A DNA stretch of 64,000 nt from UBA2387 sp019454665 (lineage in GTDB: Bacteria; Armatimonadota; Fimbriimonadia; Fimbriimonadales; Fimbriimonadaceae), in assembly GCA_045862995.1 (NCBI GenBank), contig BTVX01000010.1, positions 53,316-117,315 on the forward strand, in the 5' to 3' direction. Every line of letters begins with the position of its first letter. Within the stretch, counting starts at the first letter, position 1. Below the pieces are notes generated by a model, which saw nothing but the letters and a program-made list of their open reading frames with translations, was not told the origin of the DNA and ran no database searches. The translations under genes and the position numbers were made by a program. Of this stretch, positions 17,307-26,591 are shown one piece after another.

Positions 17307-18068
17307 ATGACGATCTGCGGTCGTGGCACAATCGCAATCGTGTTGTTGACCGATGCTCAGGTGGCCCAGTACAACGAACTCGGCTTCGTCGTGTTGGAAG
17401 ACGTGTTCGACGCCCCGACCATGGAGGCGCTCGACCAGGCGTTGGAGGCGCACTTCCGCAAGCACGAAGAAGCCCTTCGCGCCGAAGGCGACAGCGGCAT
17501 CAGCCGGGCCGGCGAGATCGCGTTCACGGCCTACATCGCGGAGGAAGACGAGACCGTGCGCGCGTTTGTCAAGCGGCCCGAGTTCGTCGAACTCTCCACC
17601 CGCCTTCTGGGCACGGGCGACACCGACCTCTACTGGAACCAGACCGTGTACAAGCACCCCGAAGGCGACAAGGAGTTCCCTTGGCATCAGGACGACGCCT
17701 ACACGCCCGTTCGTCCGGCCCCGTACCTCACGCTTTGGCTCGCGATCAGCGACGCGACCACGGAGAACGGATGCATCTCGGTGCTTCCCGGCTCGCACGC
17801 CGACGGTCTGCGCCCGCACGAAGCCACGTCCATCGGTCTGGTCGGTTACCCCTCGGATGCGCCGGATCAGGGCATCCAGGTGCCGATCCGCTCCGGCTCG
17901 ATGATCGCTTTCCCAAGCCTGTGCCTGCACAAGAGTGGGCCCAACCGGTCTTCGAGCATGCGCAAGGCCTATGTGATCCAGTACTCGGCCCACCCGTTGT
18001 TCCGGGTTTCGGACGGCGAAGAGATCCACAACCCGATCCCCATCGCCCGCAGTGGCAAGCCGGCGTGA
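17307..18068 (+). CDS. Phytanoyl-CoA dioxygenase (PhyH) family Fe(II)/2-oxoglutarate oxygenase
   Basis: The 253-aa protein has the HxD iron ligands in FPWHQDDAYTPV, the distal His in LCLHKSGPNRSS, and an Arg (MRKAYVIQYS) suited to bind 2-oxoglutarate. TLWLAISDATTENGCISVLPGSH is a characteristic PhyH stretch. GTG 17340 (VLLTDAQVAQYNELGF) is a plausible alternative start, since the first 11 residues look unlike the family. Substrates of bacterial PhyH proteins vary widely and none can be deduced here. Confidence 0.87.
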   Translation: MTICGRGTIAIVLLTDAQVAQYNELGFVVLEDVFDAPTMEALDQALEAHFRKHEEALRAEGDSGISRAGEIAFTAYIAEEDETVRAFVKRPEFVELSTRLLGTGDTDLYWNQTVYKHPEGDKEFPWHQDDAYTPVRPAPYLTLWLAISDATTENGCISVLPGSHADGLRPHEATSIGLVGYPSDAPDQGIQVPIRSGSMIAFPSLCLHKSGPNRSSSMRKAYVIQYSAHPLFRVSDGEEIHNPIPIARSGKPA

Positions 18069-18129
18069 GCGCGAGCCAAGGCGGGACGGCTTGTCTCCGG
18101 CGGGTTGAAACCGTCATGATGCATCCTTG

Positions 18130-18855
18130 ATGCGCCGAATCCCCATGCGAGGCACGTTGCTGAACGCGGCATGCGTGGCCGTGGGCGCGGCGATCGGTCT
18201 GCTCGTGCGGAGCAGCGCTCCCGAGGCCCTGATGTCCGTGGCGCTCCAAGGCCTCGGCCTCGTCACGATGGGCATCGGGTTCAAGATGTTCCTCGAAGGC
18301 AAGAACGTGCTGATCGTCGCGTTCTCGGTGGCGATCGGAGGGGTGGTTGGCAACCTGCTCGGGATTCAAGAGGGCCTGGGCCAACTCGCCGACTGGGCAA
18401 AAACCTCGGCGGGCAGCCTCGGCACGGGCCGCTTTCAGGAAGCGCTGGTCACGACCACCGTGTTGTTCTGCGTCGGCCCGATGACGCTGCTGGGGTGCCT
18501 GGAAGACGCCCTGGAGAACAAGAGCGACCTGCTCGCGCTCAAGAGCGTGATGGACGGCATCTCGAGCATTTTCTTCGCCGCGTTGCTCGGGCCCGGTGTT
18601 CTGGTCACGGCGGTGGTCGTGCTGGTGTTCCAGGGCACGCTCACGCTTCTGGCGCGCTACCTGAAGCCCGTGGCGGACAATCCGGCGCTACTGAGCGAGA
18701 TCGTGGCCACCGGCGGCGCCCTGATGATCGCGATCGGCTTGGGGTTAGCCGAGATCGTCAAGATTCCCGCAGCCACCTACCTGCCCGCGCTGGTGCTGGC
18801 GGGCGTCCTCGCCGCCTTGGTGCAACGCATGCCGAAGGCCCGTGCGGTATCCTGA
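18130..18855 (+). CDS. DUF554 family membrane protein
   Basis: Product of 241 aa with about seven hydrophobic segments. The N-terminal GTLLNAACVAVGAAIGLLVR, the internal GxGxKMFLEGKN and CVGPMTLLGCLEDAL stretches are typical of DUF554 (YdfK-like) proteins. They are often described as possible transporters, without proof. ATG 18145 is an alternative start. It stands 15 bases before the large glycosidase-like gene and could be co-transcribed with it. Confidence 0.8.
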   Translation: MRRIPMRGTLLNAACVAVGAAIGLLVRSSAPEALMSVALQGLGLVTMGIGFKMFLEGKNVLIVAFSVAIGGVVGNLLGIQEGLGQLADWAKTSAGSLGTGRFQEALVTTTVLFCVGPMTLLGCLEDALENKSDLLALKSVMDGISSIFFAALLGPGVLVTAVVVLVFQGTLTLLARYLKPVADNPALLSEIVATGGALMIAIGLGLAEIVKIPAATYLPALVLAGVLAALVQRMPKARAVS

Positions 18856-18870
18856 TCCTAGGCGCGCCGC

Positions 18871-21435
18871 ATGGACCCCTTCGAAGACGAGAATCGGGAA
18901 GAACTGCTGGCTTCGTTGCTGACGCTGGAGTTCGGGCCGGGCGGGCGCATCCAGCAGATGTGGGTCACCGACCCCGAACTGCCCGAAGAAGCCGAGGAGT
19001 TCCAGTTCGTCCTGCCGCCCATGCCTTTCGGCGAAGAGTACGCCGAGGACTTCTACCCCGGCACCGTCCTGATCGGCGCGCGCAACAACCCCAGCGAGCC
19101 GTGGGTCTTCGACCGGAACAAGACCGCGTTCCCGATCGACTACGACCCCACCGAGAACAAGGTCGGCTACAACTACGACTTCGCCCTGCTGCCCGAAATC
19201 TCGGCCGAAGGGGTGTACTTCGAGCAGCCCGGCGCGATTCCCGTGGTCATCTGGAGCCTGACGCTGCGCAACAACAGTTCGCGGACCATCGAGATCGGCG
19301 AGCTGGCGTTGCCCTTCGCGTTCCACAACCTGCTCGACGGGGGAGGCAGCCCGGACGCCGCGCGCAAGGTGTTCCGCAACCGCCTGCACATCCACAAGTC
19401 CATCGGCGGCGTGGCGAGCTACCTGCATGTGCAGCGCATCAACGGCGAGCCGCCCGGCCTCTTGGTCTTTCCGGGCGAGGAAACGGGCTGGGAGATGGCG
19501 GCCTCGGTGCCAGCCTCGATCGCCGCGCCGCATTGCTGGGAAGGCATTCCCATCGTTTACCTGTACAGCACGGCCGTCATCGAGCGCGAGGATCGGTCCC
19601 GTTGGTTCAACGGCCACTCGTCCCTGATTCTGGAACCCGGCGAGCGGCGGGCGTTCCAAACGCGGTTTGTGCCCGTGGACCAGACGGCCTCGCAGGACCT
19701 GCCCGAGTATCTGGAGTTCCTCAATCGCCCGTCGGTCAAGATGATCCCGTCGGCGGTCGCGCCGATCCACGCGGGCATTGGCGTAGAGGTCTCCGGGACG
19801 AGCGTGAAGAGCTTCGAGGTCGAGCCGCCCTGCGAGTTCGAGGCGGATGCCGACGAGAACGGGGGCATCTGCTTGTTGCGCCCGACAGCGCCCGGGAACT
19901 ACCGCATCAGCTTTTTCGACGACCGAGGACGGTCGGGTTCGGCCCACGCACTGGTGACGCGGCCCATCGAAGAACTCATCGAGGCGCGGGCGACGTGGCT
20001 GCTCGAGCATCAGCGGCTCCACAAGCCGGGGCATGCCCTCCACGGGGCGTTCATCCCCAGCCAGAACGGTTTGCGCGACGTGCTCGCCGACGCCGAGTGG
20101 TTCCTTTCCGACTACGCCATCTACTGCGGGTTGGGCGAAGCGTTGTTCTTGGCCGAGAAGAACGTGGTCAGCGCCCATCGCGAGGAGATCGAGGCGCTGG
20201 AGGACTACGTCGAGACGTTCCTGCGCAGCTCGCTCCAGAACCCGAGCTCCTTTGCCGTGGGCTGCGAGTTTCAGAGTTCGGTCGCCGTCGCCACCGACTA
20301 TGGCGACCCCGAAATGTATGTCCGGGTGGCTCTCTTCTACGACGCGATGGCGCGCATCGCCGAGACCACGACCCAGCTGTCCCGCACGGCCCAAGATTGG
20401 TCCGTGATGGCGGCCAAGACGCTGGCGGCGATGTTCCAGTTCGCCGACACCAACAGGATCGAGCGAAGCGGCCTGCTGCTGTTCCCGTTGCTCACCGAGA
20501 TGGACCTCGCGGCTGTCGAGGCAGTCGAGCCCGAACTGCACCGAACCATCCTGACGCGCCTTGCCGAACGCTGGGAGCGGCTGGTCGAACTCGACTACGA
20601 CTTCCGCGACGGGCGGGATTGGAGCAGCGAGCCGTTCGACGACGTCTATCTCGCCGCCAGCGTGGAACGCGATCGGCAGATGCAGGACAAGATGCTGCGG
20701 TGCGCCATCGCGGCCAAGGGCCTCGCGCCCAGTTGGTGGTGGCACGGCGTGGACAAGGCGCTTTTCGAGGGCGTCAACCCCATGCCGAGGCTCATTGACA
20801 ACGCCGAGCTCTGCATCACGCCCCCGACTCCGGCCAACTCGGCGATGCTGTTGCGCCACCTGACTCGGGACTTGCGATTCGTGCCCAAGCACGTGCTGCG
20901 GGCAGCGTACGGAGGCTTGCTGGCGCCTTGGGCCCTGGTCGGCCCCGAGGGGCAGACGGCTGCGGCGTTCTGTCCAGACCCCACCAGCCAGATTCACGGG
21001 ATGCTGCCGTTCACGGGCGACACCGGCGCGAGCCTGTTCATGTACCTGCGGACCGCTGCCGCCTACCTGGTGCGAGGTGTATCAGGCGAAGCCGTGGCCT
21101 TGGGATGCGAGTACGACGCCGACGAGAACGGCTTATCGGTCGTGCCTTGGGACGGCATCGGCAAGACGATCCACCTGGGCTTGGTCGGGGTGCGCGTCAG
21201 CACCAGCTTCGGCTCGGTCGAGCGGGTGAAGATTGACCGTCGCAAGCGCTGGGCCGAAGTCGCCGTCACGAACCGATCCAAGTTCACCGGTAAGGGGGCG
21301 ATTCTGCTTGACGGGCTTTGGGGCGAGCGGTTCACGGTCAACGGCAATCTCGTCCATTCCGTGGCGGGACGCCTCACGTTCGGGTTCGATCTCGCCCCCG
21401 GAGTCACGTTGGACCTCCAAGTCAGGGTAGCTTAG
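18871..21435 (+). CDS. Large glycoside-hydrolase-like protein (DUF5695-type architecture), no signal peptide
   Basis: The 854-aa protein begins MDPFEDENREELL without a signal sequence. The N-terminal ~300 residues look like a beta-sandwich (IPVVIWSLTLRNNSSRTIEIGELALPFAFHN). The middle and C-terminal part are Trp/Tyr-rich helical segments of an (alpha/alpha)-toroid kind (WWWHGVDKALFEG, FTGDTGASLFMYLRTAAAYL), ending in another beta domain. This layout fits carbohydrate-active enzymes and the DUF5695 family, but I see no diagnostic catalytic motif. Acidic candidates include the EEIEALEDY and WSSEPFDD regions. The assignment is tentative. Confidence 0.5.
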   Translation: MDPFEDENREELLASLLTLEFGPGGRIQQMWVTDPELPEEAEEFQFVLPPMPFGEEYAEDFYPGTVLIGARNNPSEPWVFDRNKTAFPIDYDPTENKVGYNYDFALLPEISAEGVYFEQPGAIPVVIWSLTLRNNSSRTIEIGELALPFAFHNLLDGGGSPDAARKVFRNRLHIHKSIGGVASYLHVQRINGEPPGLLVFPGEETGWEMAASVPASIAAPHCWEGIPIVYLYSTAVIEREDRSRWFNGHSSLILEPGERRAFQTRFVPVDQTASQDLPEYLEFLNRPSVKMIPSAVAPIHAGIGVEVSGTSVKSFEVEPPCEFEADADENGGICLLRPTAPGNYRISFFDDRGRSGSAHALVTRPIEELIEARATWLLEHQRLHKPGHALHGAFIPSQNGLRDVLADAEWFLSDYAIYCGLGEALFLAEKNVVSAHREEIEALEDYVETFLRSSLQNPSSFAVGCEFQSSVAVATDYGDPEMYVRVALFYDAMARIAETTTQLSRTAQDWSVMAAKTLAAMFQFADTNRIERSGLLLFPLLTEMDLAAVEAVEPELHRTILTRLAERWERLVELDYDFRDGRDWSSEPFDDVYLAASVERDRQMQDKMLRCAIAAKGLAPSWWWHGVDKALFEGVNPMPRLIDNAELCITPPTPANSAMLLRHLTRDLRFVPKHVLRAAYGGLLAPWALVGPEGQTAAAFCPDPTSQIHGMLPFTGDTGASLFMYLRTAAAYLVRGVSGEAVALGCEYDADENGLSVVPWDGIGKTIHLGLVGVRVSTSFGSVERVKIDRRKRWAEVAVTNRSKFTGKGAILLDGLWGERFTVNGNLVHSVAGRLTFGFDLAPGVTLDLQVRVA

Positions 21436-21439
21436 CCAT

Positions 21440-21925
21440 ATGGAAATACCGTCCATCTGGCTTTGGGTTTCCGGCATTGCGTTCTTCCTGCAGTCGGTGT
21501 TCCTGGTGACGCTCACCGTGGGCGTTGTCAAGGCGTTGCGGCTCATCCAGGGGTTGCGTGAAGACGTGAAACCTGCACTGGTGAAGATCGAGGCGATGGC
21601 CGAACGTGTCGAGACGATCGCCGGCCGGGTGGATGGTATCGCGACCAAGGTGGACGGTCTGGTGTCGCTGACCCAAGGCGCGGTCGAATCGGTCGGGACG
21701 CGTGCGGGCAGCATCGTGCGCTCGCTCGACGCGGGGATCAGCCAGGCGGTGGGCAACAGCAGGCTTATCGCGCCGCTCATGACCGTGCTGAAAGTGGTGC
21801 AAGTCGCGGGCGCGATCAAGGCGGCGTGGGGAGGCTTGGGCTTCGACAAGTCGAAGGTGCGTCGCTCCAAGCCAGTCGAACGTGCGCTGCCGCAGGACGC
21901 ATCGGACGGTGCGCCCAAGTCATGA
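21440..21925 (+). CDS. DUF948-like single-pass membrane protein with coiled-coil
   Basis: The 161-aa protein starts with one transmembrane helix (WLWVSGIAFFLQSVFLVTLTVGVV). A heptad-rich stretch follows (LVKIEAMAERVETIAGRVDGIATKVDGLVSL), then a weak hydrophobic segment and a basic tail. This is the layout of DUF948 proteins. It follows the glycosidase-like gene by 4 bases and its stop overlaps the hisC ATG (ATGA), so the three are probably one transcript. Confidence 0.65.
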   Translation: MEIPSIWLWVSGIAFFLQSVFLVTLTVGVVKALRLIQGLREDVKPALVKIEAMAERVETIAGRVDGIATKVDGLVSLTQGAVESVGTRAGSIVRSLDAGISQAVGNSRLIAPLMTVLKVVQVAGAIKAAWGGLGFDKSKVRRSKPVERALPQDASDGAPKS

Positions 21926-23025
21926 GCGAGTCCTCGTTGATTCGGCCCAACGTGGGCCGCATGGTGCCCTACTCGCCCGGCAAGCCCATCGAGGAGGTGC
22001 GCCGCGAGCTTGGCCTCGAGCGGATCGTCAAGTTGGCCAGCAACGAGAACCCGCTCGGACCCTCGCCTAAGGCCGTCGAAGCCATCCGCGAGGCAGCGGC
22101 CCAATTGCACCTGTATCCCGACGCCAGCGGACACGATCTGGTCCACGCCATCGCCGCGAAACACGGGATAGCGCCAAGCCAGGTCGTGCTGGGGAACGGC
22201 AGCGACGAGTTGATCCACCTGCTGGGACTGATCACGCTGGCCGGGCCGGGCGACCGGTTGGTGATGGGCCACCCGTCGTTCGTGCGCTACGAGGCCGCCG
22301 CCCAGATCGCCGATGCCGTACTCGTCCACATTCCCGTGGATGCCGACTTTCGCTTGGACTTGAACGCCATGGCCAAGGCGTGCGACGAGCGGACCAAGCT
22401 CGCGTTCGTCGCCAACCCCAACAACCCGACCGGCACGATCGTGGGCGAGAGCGAACTCCGAGCTTTCCTCTGCGACCTTCCCGAGACCACGCTGGCCGTC
22501 CTGGACGAAGCGTATTACGAGTTCGCCGCCGACGAGCCGGGCTTCCCGAACGGACTCGACTTTCTGCGCGAGGGGCATCGCGTGTTCGTGATGCGAACGT
22601 TCAGCAAGGCGTACGGGCTGGCAGGCATCCGGATCGGTTACGGCTTTGGCTCCGAATCGGTCGTGGACGCCATCCACCGCGCCCGCGAGCCGTTCAACGT
22701 GAACTCGCTGGCTCAGGCGGCTGCCATCGCCGCACTTGGGGACGACGAACACCTTCAGAAGACGCTGAGCGTCAACCGCGAAGGCATGGCGCGGATCGAA
22801 GCGATGCTCGTGGGCCTGGGTGGACGGTGCTCGCAGAGCTTCGCCAACTTCGTTTATGCCGACATGGGTCGCCCCGTCGAAGGGCTGTTCCAAGGGCTGC
22901 TGCGCCGAGGCGTGATCATCCGCGCGGGGCGCCCGATGGGCGGGCCGAACGCGCTGCGCATCACCATCGGCACTCCGGAAGAGGTTTCGATTCTGGAAGA
23001 GGCGCTCGCCGGCCTCGCTTGGTGA
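21922..23025 (+). CDS. hisC: Histidinol-phosphate aminotransferase
   Basis: Class I/II PLP aminotransferase of histidine synthesis, converting imidazole-acetol phosphate to histidinol phosphate. The 367-aa product has the N-terminal NENPLGPSP motif, GNGSDELI, NPNNPTG, LDEAYYEF and the PLP lysine K229 in TFSKAYGLAGIRIGYG. I start it at ATG 21922, which overlaps the previous stop; the longer ORF reads through the neighbour. No other his gene is near. Some HisC proteins also act on aromatic amino acids. Confidence 0.92.
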   Translation: MSESSLIRPNVGRMVPYSPGKPIEEVRRELGLERIVKLASNENPLGPSPKAVEAIREAAAQLHLYPDASGHDLVHAIAAKHGIAPSQVVLGNGSDELIHLLGLITLAGPGDRLVMGHPSFVRYEAAAQIADAVLVHIPVDADFRLDLNAMAKACDERTKLAFVANPNNPTGTIVGESELRAFLCDLPETTLAVLDEAYYEFAADEPGFPNGLDFLREGHRVFVMRTFSKAYGLAGIRIGYGFGSESVVDAIHRAREPFNVNSLAQAAAIAALGDDEHLQKTLSVNREGMARIEAMLVGLGGRCSQSFANFVYADMGRPVEGLFQGLLRRGVIIRAGRPMGGPNALRITIGTPEEVSILEEALAGLAW

Positions 23026-23027
23026 CG

Positions 23028-23113
23028 TGGTGCCCGGGGTGGGAGTCGAACCCACACGCCCTCGCGAGCTGCGGATTTTAAGTCCGCTGTGTCTACCGTT
23101 TCACCACCCGGGC
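23028..23113 (-). tRNA. tRNA-Leu (anticodon UAA), CCA encoded
   Basis: On the minus strand, acceptor GCCCGGG (5' end at 23113) pairs with CCCGGGC. The anticodon arm reads GCGGACTTAAAATCCGC with TAA in the loop. A long variable arm (class II) and a GGGTTCGACTCCC T-arm follow, and CCA is encoded at 23028-23030. It abuts the hisC stop on the opposite strand. Confidence 0.95.
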
Positions 23114-23135
23114 GCGGTGACCTAGTATAGCGGCC

Positions 23136-24146
23136 CTATCTGCTCAGCACGGCCACGTTCGGGTCGAAAAGGCCCGTCTGGAGGTAGAAGCTCACCCGTT
23201 TACGCGAGACATCCAGGTATGGCTCACCGATTTGCACCGCTTCGGCCGTCCACTCGCTCAGCATCTCGCTGGCCAGAAACACGCCCCGCGCGGCGATCAG
23301 CGCCTCCATCTCGTCGCACGTCACGCCCAACTCGTCCAAAGTCGCCCCCAGACCCTGCCAGTAGGCCGCTTCGCACACTTCGGGCTCGGGGAAGCGGCGC
23401 AGATAGAACAGCGTGATGGCGACGTCCCACGCCGGCCAGCCCATGCGGCAGTCGTCGAAGTCGAACACCGACATCTTGCCCTTGTGCCACTTGATGTTCC
23501 ACATGTGCAGGTCGAAATGGACGGGGATCAGGGGTTGATCGCGGCGCAGCCGCTCGACGACCCGGTTGCCTCGGGCCAGCACCTCGCGGAAGTCGGGCGT
23601 ATCGGCCCTCGGGTTGAGCGGGCAGTCAATCATCACGTCGCCCGGCACGGTCATTTCGGCTTCGGCGGGCACGATCCAAGACCTCGCGTGGTCGTGCAGC
23701 GCACGGGTCAAGCGACCGAGGGCCCGGGCGGGTTCGGGTCCCCAGGCGTGGCCCGCCGTCCGCCCGGGCAGCCAATCGTAAAGCACGGCGTGCAGGTGCT
23801 CGGCTTTGGGGTCTTTCACACCTACTGCGCTGAACGGATGCAGGGCGAGGTACCCGGTGCCATCGGCCAAAAGCAGCGGCCGAGCCACCGGGACCGATCC
23901 GGCTTCGAGCAGCGCCTTCACCCATGCCAATTCGCCCATGATCTGCTCGCGCGAACGGATCGAGTTCATGTTGATGCGCAACGCCGCACGGCTGCCGTCG
24001 CGCCGCAACCCGAACGTCGTGTTGTAGCCGTGGTTCAACAGGCGCAACGCGCTGCCGCCCCAGCCGAATTGGACCGCGAGGTCCTGGGCGATCGGCCGCA
24101 GACGGGCCAGTTGGCCGCGTTGCGAGAGTTGTTGGTAGGGGAGCAT
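23136..24146 (-). CDS. Aminoglycoside-phosphotransferase-fold (APH/choline kinase-like) kinase
   Basis: The 336-aa protein of the APH superfamily has the catalytic motif HFDLHMWNIKW (Asp base, Asn metal ligand) followed by the metal-binding Asp in VFDFDDCRMGWPAWD. The N-lobe contains ALRINMN with the likely ATP lysine position replaced by Arg/Asn-type residues. An Arg-for-Lys reading is possible. Substrates of this family include sugars, choline and protein serine (SrkA). Resistance is not implied. The gene lies downstream of the heptamer repeat and the Crp-like gene. Confidence 0.82.
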   Translation of the reverse strand: MLPYQQLSQRGQLARLRPIAQDLAVQFGWGGSALRLLNHGYNTTFGLRRDGSRAALRINMNSIRSREQIMGELAWVKALLEAGSVPVARPLLLADGTGYLALHPFSAVGVKDPKAEHLHAVLYDWLPGRTAGHAWGPEPARALGRLTRALHDHARSWIVPAEAEMTVPGDVMIDCPLNPRADTPDFREVLARGNRVVERLRRDQPLIPVHFDLHMWNIKWHKGKMSVFDFDDCRMGWPAWDVAITLFYLRRFPEPEVCEAAYWQGLGATLDELGVTCDEMEALIAARGVFLASEMLSEWTAEAVQIGEPYLDVSRKRVSFYLQTGLFDPNVAVLSR

Positions 24147-24154
24147 CGGGCCAG

Positions 24155-24217
24155 GGTTCAGAGTTCAGAGTTCAGAGTTCAGAGTTCAGAGTTCAGTGTT
24201 CAGTGTTCAGTGTTTCA
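24155..24217. repeat. Tandem heptamer repeat (AGTTCAG)n, second locus
   Basis: GGTTCAG (24155-24161) is followed by five AGTTCAG and two TGTTCAG copies to 24210, then by degenerate TGTTTCAG and GGCTCAGGGTCAGGG. The degenerate tail forms the last codons and stop of the Crp-like gene (minus-strand TGA at 24215-24217). The array is the reverse complement family of that at 8127-8182. Confidence 0.88.
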
Positions 24218-24889
24218 GGGCTCAGGGTCAGGGTCCAGACCATCTTCACCGGATTGCAGTCCGAAGACGATGGCGCGTCCCTTTCGTGTCAACACACCTT
24301 CCTGCTCCAATACGGTCAACTCGCGGCAGACGGTTTCCCGGCTGGCCTGAATCGCAGCGCCCATCTCCTCGCGCCGAACGCCGCGAACGACTTGAGTCCC
24401 CCCAGGTCCCTCGATGGTCAATGCGCGAAGGTGAGCGAGCAAACGTGTCCGCACCGGCGAGCGGTCGAGGCGCGCGGCGTCCGCCTGACGCAGCCGCTCG
24501 CTCAGATTGCCGAGCATATCCAGCGCCAGGTCTGGGTTGCGGCGGATCAGGAACACCAAGGCATCGCGACTGAGTGTGAGCGCTTCCACCTTGCCTTTGG
24601 CCCGCACCGTCGCCGACCTCGCTCCGCCATCGAACAAGGCCATCTCGCCGATGACGTCGCCCTTTCCCCGCGTGGCGAGCAGCACCTCGTTGTGGTTCTC
24701 GTCGGCGCGAACGACTTCGGCTTTGCCTTTGAGCAGGATCAAGAGGTGGGAACCGGGCGCACCTTCGGTCACGAGCGCCTCGCCGGCGGCGAAACGCCTC
24801 CGCACACAGGCGGAGGCGATTTCGCGGAGGGCCCGTTCGCTGAGCGATCGGAAGAGATGCAGTTGTCGCAAGGCGAAGAGATCGTCCAT
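24215..24889 (-). CDS. Crp/Fnr-family transcriptional regulator
   Basis: The 224-aa product has a cyclic-nucleotide-binding domain: LFRSLSERALREIA, GEALVTEGAPGSHLLILLKGKAEV, and the phosphate-binding cassette GEMALFDGGARSATVRA at about residues 80-96. A winged HTH follows (VRREEMGAAIQASRETVCRELTVLEQEGVL, about 168-197). The cassette retains G-E...R-S-A-T, so cAMP or a related ligand could bind. It starts 4 bases after the NlpC/P60 gene and is probably in its operon. The divergent promoter region of that operon carries a perfect CRP-type palindrome (26592-26607). Confidence 0.9.
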   Translation of the reverse strand: MDDLFALRQLHLFRSLSERALREIASACVRRRFAAGEALVTEGAPGSHLLILLKGKAEVVRADENHNEVLLATRGKGDVIGEMALFDGGARSATVRAKGKVEALTLSRDALVFLIRRNPDLALDMLGNLSERLRQADAARLDRSPVRTRLLAHLRALTIEGPGGTQVVRGVRREEMGAAIQASRETVCRELTVLEQEGVLTRKGRAIVFGLQSGEDGLDPDPEP

Positions 24890-24893
24890 CGGT

Positions 24894-26528
24894 CTACCGG
24901 CGCACGCCGACCAGCGTCCGCTTCCAGTATCCCCCCAAGTCGCTGATCTGCACGCCGCCGCGGGTGGAGTGCATGAACTTCCCGCTACCGATGTACAGAC
25001 CCGTGTGGCCCACGGCTTTGCCCATCGCTTGGAAGTACAGACGGTCGCCGGGGCGCATCTCTTCCAACTTGGTCACGGCGAAGCCCACGGTGGATTGTTG
25101 CGCGGCCGTCCGAGGCAGGTTCACACCGTACTTCTTGAACAGGCTCTGCACGTAGCCGGAGCAGTCCACGCCCTTCTCCAGGTTCGTGCCGCCCCACTTG
25201 TAGGGTGTGCCCAGGAAGCGCTTGCCATAAGCGATCAGGTCTTCGGCGTAGTCGCCCATCACAGGCTGGCCCGAGTTGAACGTTCGGCCCACGGTGCCGC
25301 TCATGGCCGTCGAGGGCTTGGGCGCCGGCTTGGCCGGGGTCGTCGGACGCGTCGTGCCCGTGGGCGAAGGAGCCGGAGCGGGAGGAGTCACGCTTCCCGG
25401 CACCTGCACGGCCACGTACTCGGTGTACGCTTCGAACCCGGCTTCGTCGCGCACACCCAACCGCACCTTGTAGCTCATGGTCTGCCAGCCGGGGTTGGCG
25501 GGGAAGTCCACCGAGCCCGCCACCTCGCCGGAACCGGGAGAGGTCGTCGCCGCCGCGTAGCGCACGCGGCCATCGGGCCCCGACCACTCGGCCCAGGCGT
25601 CGGCCAGCGGGTACTTGCTCGAAGCGGAAGCGGAAAACGGCAGGCTCTGACCCGAGGCTCGGGCCTCGCCTTCCATGTCCAACGCGGCCAGGCGCAGGCT
25701 GCTCAAGGGTTTAGGGCCCGCCGTGCCCGAGAAGTTCTGCATGGGCACCAAGGACGTCGGGGTCGAGGGGCTGGACCACGTCAGGCGCACGCCGCCCGTG
25801 TGCGATGCCGAGTAGTGCTCCAGGCGGAACGCGTACCGGCGACCGGCCTGCAGCATCACCTTGCCGAAGCGTTGGGGCTGCGGGCTGGATCGGCGCTGCG
25901 ACACCACGGTCTGGCCGTCCAGGGTCAAGGCGTACTCGCCCATGCTGGCCACCTGCAGCGTGTACTCCTCGCTGAACTCGGGCGTCAGCCAGCCTTCCCA
26001 CACCACGCCATAGCCGCCGGGCGAACCGAACGGATGGCCCGCCAGGTCCACGGTCGGCTCGGAGCGGAACGTGGTCATCGAGCGGAAGCGGTCGTCGGAG
26101 TAATAAGTGGCGCGCAGGCCGTTGCCGTTGGCGGCCACGCCGCGACCCATCACCACCACCGATCGCTCGCCCGCTACGCGGACCTGACCGTCGGCCAAGG
26201 AGAACTCGACGCGCACTTGCTGCACGCGGTCGGCTGGAGTCGTGTTGGCGGGGAAGCGCAACGCCTGCACCCAGTCGCGATCGTTGGCGTCGGCTTCGTT
26301 GTCGGCATCGCCGCGCGTCAAGCCGACCTTCTCTTCGGAACCGTCGTGTCGGGTCACCACGGCCCACACATCGGCGGGCTCCACGCCTTGCGGGAAACGT
26401 GCTTCGACCAGCACGTTGCCGCCTCGGTGGGTCAGGCGGTCAGTGGAGACCGTCGCCGTTTGGGATTGGGCCAGGGCCCCTGCCGCTGTCAGGGCCAGGA
26501 CCGCTCGAGATCGGTTGTGGTTGCGCAT
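24894..26528 (-). CDS. Secreted NlpC/P60 cell-wall endopeptidase with PA14-like domain
   Basis: ATG 26528 follows an ideal GGAGG Shine-Dalgarno (GGAGGAACAAGCG), so I reject the longer ORF to 26693. The signal peptide is RAVLALTAAGALAQSQ. A beta domain is followed by a PA14-like region (GLRATYYSDDRFRSM to HTGGVRLTWSSP, about residues 155-290), a further beta domain, a Pro/Thr linker, and the catalytic NlpC/P60 domain. The triad is C456 (DCSGYVQ), H508 (VGHTGLYIG) and H520 (FMHSTRGG). It would cleave peptidoglycan stem peptides, with PA14 perhaps binding glycan. The Crp-like gene follows 4 bases later. Confidence 0.88.
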   Translation of the reverse strand: MRNHNRSRAVLALTAAGALAQSQTATVSTDRLTHRGGNVLVEARFPQGVEPADVWAVVTRHDGSEEKVGLTRGDADNEADANDRDWVQALRFPANTTPADRVQQVRVEFSLADGQVRVAGERSVVVMGRGVAANGNGLRATYYSDDRFRSMTTFRSEPTVDLAGHPFGSPGGYGVVWEGWLTPEFSEEYTLQVASMGEYALTLDGQTVVSQRRSSPQPQRFGKVMLQAGRRYAFRLEHYSASHTGGVRLTWSSPSTPTSLVPMQNFSGTAGPKPLSSLRLAALDMEGEARASGQSLPFSASASSKYPLADAWAEWSGPDGRVRYAAATTSPGSGEVAGSVDFPANPGWQTMSYKVRLGVRDEAGFEAYTEYVAVQVPGSVTPPAPAPSPTGTTRPTTPAKPAPKPSTAMSGTVGRTFNSGQPVMGDYAEDLIAYGKRFLGTPYKWGGTNLEKGVDCSGYVQSLFKKYGVNLPRTAAQQSTVGFAVTKLEEMRPGDRLYFQAMGKAVGHTGLYIGSGKFMHSTRGGVQISDLGGYWKRTLVGVRR

Positions 26529-26591
26529 CGCTTGTTCCTCCGGCCCTCCGCGTGGGCCAGGGAGATTGTTGAGCGCGATGCCGAGCTTTGA

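Noticed and set aside
18745..20997. Long minus-strand ORF (750 aa) opposite the glycosidase-like gene
   Set aside because: It overlaps the middle of a frame with protein-like composition and has only antisense-type Arg/Gly/Val-rich sequence.
23136..24146. Aminoglycoside resistance determinant
   Set aside because: The protein only has the broad APH/choline-kinase fold; nothing indicates an aminoglycoside substrate.
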